A DNA stretch of 5,459 nucleotides from Ignavibacteria bacterium (GTDB lineage: Bacteria; Bacteroidota; Ignavibacteria; Ignavibacteriales; Melioribacteraceae). The notes below the pieces were generated by a model. The model was not told the DNA's origin, made no database searches, and saw only the letters and a list, made by a program, of their open reading frames with translations. Both the position numbers and the translations under genes were made by a program. Of this stretch, positions 1 to 5,348 are shown in pieces. Location: assembly GCA_011049495.1 (NCBI GenBank), contig DSBF01000550.1:1-5459 (forward strand), read 5' to 3'. Position 1 is the stretch's first letter; the number at the start of each line of letters is the position of its first letter.

Positions 1-495
1 CTTTTTATACTTCTTAGGAAACTCAAATAGTTTTATTTTTCCGCTCTCAGATTTAAGATCCCGCCAATTATTAATATCAAATTCAATCGCCGTCATTCCG
101 CATGTCGGAATATTATCAATATACTTATCACCTATATCATTACTTAGCAAAGTTAACGCGGGATTGTGACCGAATATCATTAAAGAATTTATTTTATTAT
201 CGGTTGACCTAATTAATTCAAGGAGATCTTTGGTTCCGACTTCGTAAATTGCTTCGATAGTTTTTATGTTTTCAACGGGATAGTTAATAGATTCTGCAAT
301 TGTACGTGCAGTAGTAATAGCTCTAACTGCAGGACTGGAAATTATTTGATCAGGTTTGATATTCAGTTTATTAAAAACTTCCCCCATTAGAGGGGCATCT
401 TTTTTTCCGCGCTTGTTTAAAGGTCTTTCAAAGTCAGACAGTTCGGGGTAATCCCAACTTGATTTTGCATGTCGGACAAGGAATAAGGATTTCAT
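1..495 (-). CDS. sixA: SixA-type phosphohistidine phosphatase, C-terminus cut by window edge
   Basis: This is a histidine phosphatase (phosphoglycerate mutase-like fold) of the short SixA type. Family members remove phosphate from phosphohistidine on signalling or phosphotransfer proteins; E. coli SixA acts on the nitrogen PTS protein NPr in the cytoplasm. The reading frame opens with ATG at 495 and runs 165 codons to the window edge with no stop, so only the extreme C-terminus is missing (E. coli SixA has 161 residues). Visible motifs are LVRHAKS (residues 6-12, catalytic His9), DFERPLNKRG (21-30), SSPAVRAITTA (53-63, with a phosphate-binding Arg), EAIYE (81-85, likely acid residue) and FGHNP (108-112, second catalytic His110), followed by IPTCGMTAIEF (129-139). 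All expected catalytic residues are present. A weak GAAGAG lies 7 bases upstream of the ATG. It follows the phosphate permease gene on the same strand after 192 bases. The family call is firm; the substrate is unknown. Confidence 0.9.
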   Translation of the reverse strand, partial: MKSLFLVRHAKSSWDYPELSDFERPLNKRGKKDAPLMGEVFNKLNIKPDQIISSPAVRAITTARTIAESINYPVENIKTIEAIYEVGTKDLLELIRSTDNKINSLMIFGHNPALTLLSNDIGDKYIDNIPTCGMTAIEFDINNWRDLKSESGKIKLFEFPKKYKK

Positions 496-545
496 AAAAT
501 ACTCTTCGAATACTTAGGTAATCTTTTAAAATGTACTGAATAAAA

Positions 546-641
546 TTAGTAAAACCGCAGGTATTATGAAATCAAAACAAAAGCTATTTGGTGTGCACAA
601 AAATCAAGTAATGTAAAAATTGTTTTGATTTCTTTTACTAA
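546..641. repeat. Nested inverted repeat with central palindrome in the permease-sixA gap
   Basis: The 192-base gap between the permease stop and the sixA start contains a perfect 13-base inverted repeat, GAAATCAAAACAA at 568-580 and its complement at 620-632. An outer 9-base pair of arms (TTAGTAAAA at 546-554 and its complement at 633-641) directly continues the right arm, leaving a 13-base bulge on the left side (555-567). The 39-base interior carries the 8-base palindrome TGTGCACA (592-599), close to the centre of the repeat. On the transcribed minus strand it lies 47-143 bases after the permease stop and ends about 50 bases before the sixA ATG. No T-run follows the element on the minus strand, so a simple intrinsic terminator is not well supported. 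It could be a 3' UTR structure, an operator or an mRNA-processing site; the role is inferred only. Confidence 0.5.
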
Positions 642-687
642 GTGGATATTTACAAATCTCTAAAAAATAAATTATTAATGACTCGAT

Positions 688-2970
688 TTATTTCTCAGCT
701 TTTGCAACAGTTTTTTCATTATTATGATTATTAATTAGCGGTTTTGCAGTTTCAGTGCTCATGATTGCCAAAGTATTAATCTGCTCCGAAATATTTTCCG
801 TATCTCCCAATATGCTTATAAATAACATACTGCTTCTTGTACTTGTAAGCTTTTTCTTAATTCTGCCGAATTGATTTTTGTCGAATTTTTTGACAATCTT
901 TTTCATCTCGAAAAGAACCTCATTTAAATTATTTTCATCTACTTTCTCATCACGTCCGAGCATATCCACCGTTAACCTTATTTGAGAAGATAATAATTTT
1001 TCGAGTTGATTTAATTCGTTCACCTGTTCTTTAATAGGTTTACTGTGATTGTTGTCGATATGATTATACATCTTTCCTACTAAGGAAGTAACGTTATTAG
1101 AAATTTCTTGGATCGAAGCAATAATTTTCCCGAATCTTTGTTCTTCTTTTACTTCACTTTCATCAAGCAATTGTATTGTTTTAAAAATAATTGAAGTAAT
1201 AGAATCAGCTTGCTTTCTGATTTTCTTAGAATCCTTTTTCAATTTCTTTAAACTATCCCTATCACCGTCAGCCAAACCTTCGAAAGCATTTGCTAGTAGC
1301 TTGTGTGTTGTTTCTAAGTACTTCTGTGTTTTCGAAATAAATTTAATCATAGCATCTTCACCGGATTTATCCTCTTCAGCAAGCGCATTTTCACTTTCTT
1401 CTTCTTCAGCAGAACGAATTTTATGAAATATATGAGTTCTAAAGATTACAAAAGCAGCTATACCAAGCAGTGCAATAATTACAAAAATTCCTCCGAAATA
1501 AATTAGAGAAGCGAACAAAGCTGATACGGTGAAAGCCAAAAATGCAGTGAAGAACCATCCGCCAATAACTGTTAATACACCGTTTACACGGTATACTGCA
1601 CTTTCTCTTCCCCAAGATTTATCCGAAAATGAAGTCCCCATAGCAACCATAAAAGTAACGTAAGTTGTTGATAGCGGGAGTTTTAATGAAGTTGCAAAAG
1701 AAATTAAAACACTTGCAACCATCAAATTTACCGATGCCCTTAATAAATCGAATGAGGGTACTTTTCCGTCATCAGATTTTTCTTGTACATATTTGCTCTT
1801 ATCCATTCTTTTTTGGATTAATTGCTGAAGAGACAATGGCGTTAATTTTTTAAATATAGTCCCTAACGACAATCCCATTCGTACAATAACTCTTGAAAGA
1901 AGAGATGATTCGAATCTTTCAAATCCTTCAAATTGTCTACCGAGATTAACTTCGGTCTTTGTAACTGATTGAGCTTTTTTCGAAAACCATAGTGTTATTA
2001 CCATTATTACACCGGCTGTCAATAAAAGCAGGGTCTGAGTTTTAACCGGTTCACGAAGTGCTTCCATTAAAAGGTTGGAAGGGTCGGTACTTGCAGAAGC
2101 AATTAAATAAGAACTGAAACCGGCTAATGGTACTCCTATAAAATTAACAAGATCGTTTGCAGCAAATGCAAGCGCAAGTGCGAAGGTTCCGGCTAAAACT
2201 ATTGGCTTAAGAATATTTACATTTGTTGATATCGCAAGAAATTGGAAAATAATTCCGAATGTTATAAAACTGATTACTAAAATTTCCCAACTGTGATCCA
2301 GGATCCATATCATTTGTTCATCTGTTAGGAAAGAAGAGCCTTTGGCACCTTTTATTAAAATGAAATAGAGTATAAAACTCAATGCAAACCCACCCCAAAT
2401 TCCGCCGAATTTGCGAATCTTTTTCTTATAATCAAAAGTGAAAGAGAATCTTACAAAGAATTGTATAATTGCCCCGACAGTGAAAGAAATAACGACAGAT
2501 ATTAAAATACCTGAAATGATTGCAAGTGCCTTGCTTGTATTGATGTAAGCAATTAACTCATCAATACCTCCTTTTTTTTCAATTACTTTTATAGAGGCAA
2601 TTGCAACAGCAGCACCTAATAATTCAAATATTATTGATACTGTTGTAGAGGTAGGGAGACTAAAAGTATTAAATAAATCGAGAAGTAAAACATCGGTTAA
2701 CATTACCGCAAGGAAGACAATCATTATATCGGAAAAGTAAAACATCTCGGGATTAAAAATACCTTTGCGGGCAACTTCCATTATTCCGCTTGAAAAAGTT
2801 GTGCCGGCAAGTATACCCAAGCTTGCAATAATCATTATAATATGACGCGGTGCAACTTGGGAACCAATTGCAGAATTGAGAAAGTTAACAGCATCGTTAC
2901 TTACACCAACAACCAAATCGGAAATAGCTAAAACAAAAAGAACAATTACAATGATAAGATAAAGTTCCAT
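688..2970 (-). CDS. PiT-family inorganic phosphate permease with C-terminal PhoU-like domain
   Basis: This 760-residue inner-membrane protein should import inorganic phosphate using a proton or sodium gradient, as PiT/Pit (PHO-4) carriers do. The two inverted halves of the fold are visible. The first has VGVSNDAVNF (21-30), the counterpart of the GANDVANA signature, and LPTSTT (105-110). The second has FAANDLVNFIG (269-279) and LPLSTT (431-436), followed by a helical stretch to about residue 510. Many hydrophobic segments cover 1-330 and 405-512, separated by a polar central loop (about 330-405). An acidic linker (520-539) leads to a soluble helical region (about 540-740) resembling the PhoU/DUF47 Pit-accessory domain, which in many bacteria is a separate neighbouring gene. 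Single-domain Pit proteins are about 330-500 residues, so the length fits a fusion. ATG at 2970 begins directly with the first membrane helix, and no strong Shine-Dalgarno precedes it. The gene is divergent from the membrane protein/dehydrogenase pair. Ion coupling and regulation cannot be read from the sequence. Confidence 0.93.
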   Translation of the reverse strand: MELYLIIVIVLFVLAISDLVVGVSNDAVNFLNSAIGSQVAPRHIIMIIASLGILAGTTFSSGIMEVARKGIFNPEMFYFSDIMIVFLAVMLTDVLLLDLFNTFSLPTSTTVSIIFELLGAAVAIASIKVIEKKGGIDELIAYINTSKALAIISGILISVVISFTVGAIIQFFVRFSFTFDYKKKIRKFGGIWGGFALSFILYFILIKGAKGSSFLTDEQMIWILDHSWEILVISFITFGIIFQFLAISTNVNILKPIVLAGTFALALAFAANDLVNFIGVPLAGFSSYLIASASTDPSNLLMEALREPVKTQTLLLLTAGVIMVITLWFSKKAQSVTKTEVNLGRQFEGFERFESSLLSRVIVRMGLSLGTIFKKLTPLSLQQLIQKRMDKSKYVQEKSDDGKVPSFDLLRASVNLMVASVLISFATSLKLPLSTTYVTFMVAMGTSFSDKSWGRESAVYRVNGVLTVIGGWFFTAFLAFTVSALFASLIYFGGIFVIIALLGIAAFVIFRTHIFHKIRSAEEEESENALAEEDKSGEDAMIKFISKTQKYLETTHKLLANAFEGLADGDRDSLKKLKKDSKKIRKQADSITSIIFKTIQLLDESEVKEEQRFGKIIASIQEISNNVTSLVGKMYNHIDNNHSKPIKEQVNELNQLEKLLSSQIRLTVDMLGRDEKVDENNLNEVLFEMKKIVKKFDKNQFGRIKKKLTSTRSSMLFISILGDTENISEQINTLAIMSTETAKPLINNHNNEKTVAKAEK

Positions 2971-3001
2971 AACGGGTTATTCTCGATCAAAATTTAGTAT
3001 T

Positions 3002-3031
3002 TTTATAAATGTCATTATCAATTTTACACAA
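3002..3031 (-). promoter_or_regulatory. Candidate promoter for the phosphate permease
   Basis: On the minus strand TTGTGT (3031-3026) and TATAAA (3007-3002) are separated by 18 bases, placing a start site about 25 bases before the permease ATG. The -10 match is good and the -35 is poor. The surrounding DNA is very AT-rich, so chance matches are likely, and Bacteroidota-type sigma factors use other motifs. No clear PhoB-type box was recognised here. Confidence 0.27.
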
Positions 3032-3050
3032 TATTAAGGTTATCTTGATA

Positions 3051-3079
3051 TTAAGAAATTGTTAAGTTTCGATTATACT
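3051..3079 (+). promoter_or_regulatory. Candidate promoter for the membrane protein/dehydrogenase pair
   Basis: TTAAGA (3051-3056) and TATACT (3074-3079) are spaced by 17 bases, with matches of about 4/6 and 5/6 to sigma70 boxes. The implied start near 3086 gives a leader of about 50 bases before the first gene. Just upstream, ATATTAAG occurs twice (3031-3038 and 3048-3055), which could be an operator or chance in AT-rich DNA. Confidence 0.35.
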
Positions 3080-3141
3080 TAAAAGAAGCAAAGTGAAATT
3101 GATTTCTTTCCCAAATTTATAAAGAATTTTGATTGTACCAA

Positions 3142-3666
3142 ATGGGTTTAAAAGAGCAAAATCGAATAATAATCGTAGTAGCAATTATTTGTGTAATAAT
3201 TCAAATAATATTGCTAAAAGAGGTTTTTCAGCTTGTTTTTGCAAATATTGTGGGAGTTGGAAATTCCATGTTCACTTTCAAATTCCCCTCATTTTCATTT
3301 TATTTTGAACCGGAGCCGAATACCTCAAAATTTATATTGTTATTTCTTTATTTCACTCCTTATATATACATAGTTTCCGCAATAGAAATTTCCTCCATAT
3401 TAATGCGAAAAATTCCCGTTGGTAAAACTCGCTATTTTTTAGTTGTTTTTATTTTATTGCAGTTGGGTTATATATTGATTCATTTGTTTTACAATGCTGT
3501 AATATTAATTTTGAATCCCGGGATTGAAAATGATTGGATTGCATTATCACTAAATATGGGTTTTAGTGAGACAGAACGATTTGTTTTTGCTTTTGGAATT
3601 ATTTTTCTTTTTGTTTTTTATATGAATATGTCAACAAAACGTATTAGGAAATACATCAAATACTAA
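3142..3666 (+). CDS. Unrecognised four-helix inner-membrane protein
   Basis: I do not recognise this family. From the ATG at 3142 the product has 174 residues. An in-frame TTG at 3133, directly after a TGA stop, would add three residues; I prefer the ATG, though neither has a clear Shine-Dalgarno sequence. Four hydrophobic segments are visible, at about 8-26, 63-87, 97-125 and 146-161. Positive charge sits at the N-terminus, in the short loop MRKIPVGKTR (88-97) and in the C-terminal tail KRIRKYIKY, so the positive-inside rule predicts both ends in the cytoplasm. The first outside loop (about 27-62) contains a run with Phe or Tyr at nearly every second residue (about 44-55), then EPEP. No catalytic or metal-binding motif is apparent. 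It ends 10 bases before the dehydrogenase start, so the two are probably one operon. The layout loosely recalls small DUF-type membrane proteins, but I make no family call. Confidence 0.8.
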   Translation: MGLKEQNRIIIVVAIICVIIQIILLKEVFQLVFANIVGVGNSMFTFKFPSFSFYFEPEPNTSKFILLFLYFTPYIYIVSAIEISSILMRKIPVGKTRYFLVVFILLQLGYILIHLFYNAVILILNPGIENDWIALSLNMGFSETERFVFAFGIIFLFVFYMNMSTKRIRKYIKY

Positions 3667-3676
3667 AGGGGTTAAA

Positions 3677-4447
3677 ATGGTGATGTTGAAAAATAAAATT
3701 GTGTTTATTACCGGGGCTTCAGCCGGTATAGGTGAAGCTTGTGCTTATGCATTCGCTAATGAAGGAGCTAATCTTATTCTTACTGCAAGAAGATTAGATC
3801 GCCTGCAAGCAATTAAAGAAGAAATTGAAGATAGATATTCAGTAAAAGTTTTGGTTGCAAAACTTGATGTCTCTAACCGTAGCGAAGTTATTTCGGTAAT
3901 AAATAATCTTGATGAACAATGGATGAACATAGATATTCTTGTTAATAATGCCGGGCTTGGCAGAGGAATAAACAAGCTGCATGAAGATAATCCCGAAGGA
4001 TGGGATGAAATGATAGATACAAATGTTAAAGGGCTTTTAATCGTTACAAAAGAAGTAGTAAAAACTATGGTAAGAAGAAAACGCGGACATGTAATAAATA
4101 TCGGTTCAATTGCAGGTCACCAAGCATATCCCGGCGGAAGTGTTTATTGTGCTACAAAACATGCGGTGCGTGCTATAACAGAATCTCTCCGAATGGAAAT
4201 GCTTGAACATAATGTTAAAGTAAGTACAATTGATCCCGGTATGGTAGAAACAGAATTCAGCGAAGTAAGGTTTTACGGCGATAAAGAAAAAGCAAAAAAT
4301 GTTTACAATGGGTTAAAACCTCTTAGCGGAGAAGATGTTGCGGAGACTGTTATATTCTGTGCAACAAGACCGAAGCATGTTAATATTAATGAAATTATTG
4401 TTATGCCATCGGCACAGGCATCTGCAATGATTGCGTATAGGGAGTAA
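3677..4447 (+). CDS. YdfG-like short-chain dehydrogenase/reductase (NADP-type)
   Basis: This is a classical SDR of 256 residues with a Rossmann fold, probably a soluble cytoplasmic NADP(H) oxidoreductase. Visible motifs are the cofactor loop TGASAGIG (12-19), ARR (37-39) after the second strand, typical of NADP preference, LD (63-64), NNAG (90-93), structural Asn116 in TNVKG, catalytic Ser144, and Tyr157 and Lys161 in the YxxxK motif. The segment DPGMVETEFSEVRFYGDKEK (187-206), with HVNINEIIVMP further on, closely recalls E. coli YdfG, which reduces malonic semialdehyde and oxidises serine and other 3-hydroxy acids. The length matches that family (about 250). The AAAGGGG at 3665-3671 sits 5 bases before ATG 3677; a second ATG at 3683 (two residues shorter) would have an 11-base gap and is an alternative. 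The gene follows the membrane protein by 10 bases. SDR membership is certain; the substrate is inferred from resemblance only. Confidence 0.93.
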   Translation: MVMLKNKIVFITGASAGIGEACAYAFANEGANLILTARRLDRLQAIKEEIEDRYSVKVLVAKLDVSNRSEVISVINNLDEQWMNIDILVNNAGLGRGINKLHEDNPEGWDEMIDTNVKGLLIVTKEVVKTMVRRKRGHVINIGSIAGHQAYPGGSVYCATKHAVRAITESLRMEMLEHNVKVSTIDPGMVETEFSEVRFYGDKEKAKNVYNGLKPLSGEDVAETVIFCATRPKHVNINEIIVMPSAQASAMIAYRE

Positions 4448-4456
4448 ATTAAATTC

Positions 4457-4499
4457 TAAATCCTAATCTATTAGCTAACGGATTAGAGATTAGGATTTA
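4457..4499. terminator. Hairpin between convergent genes, possible bidirectional terminator
   Basis: Between the two convergent stop codons is a perfect 13-base inverted repeat: TAAATCCTAATCT (4457-4469) pairs with 4487-4499 across a 17-base loop. The loop itself holds the palindrome TTAGCTAA (4471-4478). The stem has only three G-C pairs. The minus direction is followed by an A/T-rich stretch and the plus direction by a short TTCCCATTT, so neither side has a strong U-tract. Its position, and its ability to fold from either strand, favour a shared terminator. Confidence 0.6.
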
Positions 4500-4530
4500 T
4501 TCCCATTTAAGACAGCCTCAATTAAATCTA

Positions 4531-5142
4531 TCAAACAAACAACGAAATATCACCCGCACCTTCTCTAATGATTTCAGCTTTGTCACCACTCAAATCTACA
4601 ACACTGGAAGGTTTACCTTTTAATGCCCCGTCGGAAAGCATTAAATCAACATGCGGATTAAATATTGCTTTTATTTCTTCGGGATCAAACAAAAGCTCAC
4701 CTCTCCGCTTTGTAACACTTGTACTTAATATCGGTCTGCCTAATTCTTTTGCAAGCATAATAGCAATTTCATGATCGGGTACTCTAATTCCTACTGTCTT
4801 TCTTTTTGACCATAATTTTTTAGGTACTTCTTTCGCTGCGGGCAGAACAAATGTGTATGGACCCGGGATGCATCGTTTCATCATCTTGTATGCATAATCC
4901 GACACTCTTGCATATTTGGAAATATCTTTTAGATCCGGGCAGATAAAACTAAAGAGTTTAGTTCCCGCTTCATGTTTAATAGAATAAATTCTTTCAACAG
5001 CTTCGTGGTTAAAAATATCGCAGCCAAATCCGTAAACTGTATCGGTTGGATAAATTATTACGCCTCCCTCTCTAAGAATATCAATTGCTTTATTTATATA
5101 CCTCAATTGAGGTGTTTCGGGATGAAGTTCATAGAATTCCAT
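4531..5142 (-). CDS. yciO: YciO-type protein of the Sua5/YrdC (TsaC) family
   Basis: This 203-residue cytoplasmic protein has the YrdC fold used by threonylcarbamoyl-AMP synthases, which start t6A modification of tRNAs reading ANN codons. Visible segments are YPTDTVYGFGCD (31-42), SIKHEAG (54-60), PGPYTFVLPA (93-102), KRKTVGIRVPDH (113-124), LSTSVT (139-144), VVDLS (181-185) and IIREGAG (191-197). The N-terminus (EFYELHPETPQLRYIN) and the KEVP and KRKTVGIRVP segments match the YciO subgroup rather than TsaC or long Sua5. As in YciO, the KxR and SxN motifs of true TsaC are altered (K56-H-E and S140-T-S here), so it may not be the cell's main t6A enzyme. ATG 5142 is chosen because AGGAG (5152-5148) lies 5 bases upstream and residue 1 aligns with YciO; an in-frame ATG at 5187 would add 15 unlike residues and lies upstream of the predicted transcription start. 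The gene is divergent from queC and convergent with the dehydrogenase. Confidence 0.9.
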   Translation of the reverse strand: MEFYELHPETPQLRYINKAIDILREGGVIIYPTDTVYGFGCDIFNHEAVERIYSIKHEAGTKLFSFICPDLKDISKYARVSDYAYKMMKRCIPGPYTFVLPAAKEVPKKLWSKRKTVGIRVPDHEIAIMLAKELGRPILSTSVTKRRGELLFDPEEIKAIFNPHVDLMLSDGALKGKPSSVVDLSGDKAEIIREGAGDISLFV

Positions 5143-5185
5143 ATTAACTCCTTTTTTGAAAAATGAGGTGAGGAAACACCATCTC

Positions 5186-5213
5186 AAGATAATATTAAAG
5201 ATGTCATTGTCAA
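5186..5213 (-). promoter_or_regulatory. Sigma70-like promoter for the yciO-type gene
   Basis: On the minus strand a perfect TTGACA (5213-5208) is followed after 16 bases by TATCTT (5191-5186, 4/6 match). The implied start near 5179 gives a leader of about 37 bases before ATG 5142 and excludes the in-frame ATG at 5187. The -35 box lies inside the left arm of the inverted repeat at 5206-5244, so a protein bound there could block it. Confidence 0.5.
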
Positions 5214-5244
5214 GAATGTTAGCAAGAAAAATATTCTTGATAAT
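5206..5244. repeat. Inverted repeat in the yciO-queC divergent region
   Basis: TCAAGAAT (5210-5217) and ATTCTTGA (5233-5240) form a perfect 8-base inverted repeat. With one G-T pair on each side it extends to 15 pairs (5206-5220 with 5230-5244) around a 9-base loop. It lies 93 bases before the queC start and overlaps the -35 box of the yciO promoter. It could be an operator for both genes or an RNA hairpin in a queC leader. It does not match a preQ1 riboswitch that I recognise. Confidence 0.45.
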
Positions 5245-5252
5245 TCAAATCT

Positions 5253-5348
5253 ATGAATAATTGGAGTAAAGGTCATCTTCACTATCTCAATGGATTTTAC
5301 TATCTTTTATTTTTAAAAAAGTACCAATCGGATAATAATGATAAGTAA
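5253..5348 (+). CDS. Possible 31-residue small ORF overlapping the queC start
   Basis: An ATG at 5253 opens a 31-codon frame ending at TAA 5346-5348, so its last codons overlap the first codons of queC in another frame, an arrangement that could allow translational coupling. The peptide begins MNNWSKGHLHYLNGFYYLLF and ends in a charged, Asn/Asp/Lys-rich tail. Its centre is aromatic and hydrophobic (about residues 9-22), which might insert in a membrane. No good Shine-Dalgarno precedes it, and an open frame of this length is common by chance. It resembles nothing I know. It is listed because it fills most of the queC leader. Confidence 0.2.
   Translation: MNNWSKGHLHYLNGFYYLLFLKKYQSDNNDK

Noticed and set aside
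665..693. Terminator hairpin at the permease stop (AAATAAAT arms at 665-672 and 686-693, T-run on the minus strand)
   Set aside because: A six-T run follows, but the 8-pair stem is entirely A-T and overlaps the stop codon, so it would be very weak and is easily expected by chance here.
1665..1853. 62-codon plus-strand open frame inside the phosphate permease gene
   Set aside because: It lies antisense within a well-supported membrane protein gene, and its product resembles nothing. It is a shadow frame.
3045..3079. Promoter formed by TTGATA (3045-3050) and TATACT (3074-3079)
   Set aside because: The 23-base spacing is too long for a sigma70-type promoter; TTAAGA at 3051-3056 gives the normal 17-base spacing.
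3745..3975. 76-codon minus-strand open frame inside the dehydrogenase gene
   Set aside because: It is antisense to conserved SDR motifs that fix the real frame, with no ribosome binding site or recognisable product.
4568..5166. Two plus-strand open frames (4568-4774 and 4972-5166) opposite the yciO-type gene
   Set aside because: Both are antisense to conserved YrdC-fold segments, and neither gives a plausible protein.
5143..5187. Fifteen-residue N-terminal extension of the yciO-type protein from ATG 5187
   Set aside because: AGGAG is correctly placed for ATG 5142, the family N-terminus begins there, and the predicted transcription start near 5179 lies downstream of 5187.
5164..5337. preQ1 riboswitch upstream of queC
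   Set aside because: The region has small hairpins (for example 5164-5170 with 5180-5186), but I cannot find the conserved loop and A-rich tail of preQ1-I or the pattern of the other preQ1 classes.
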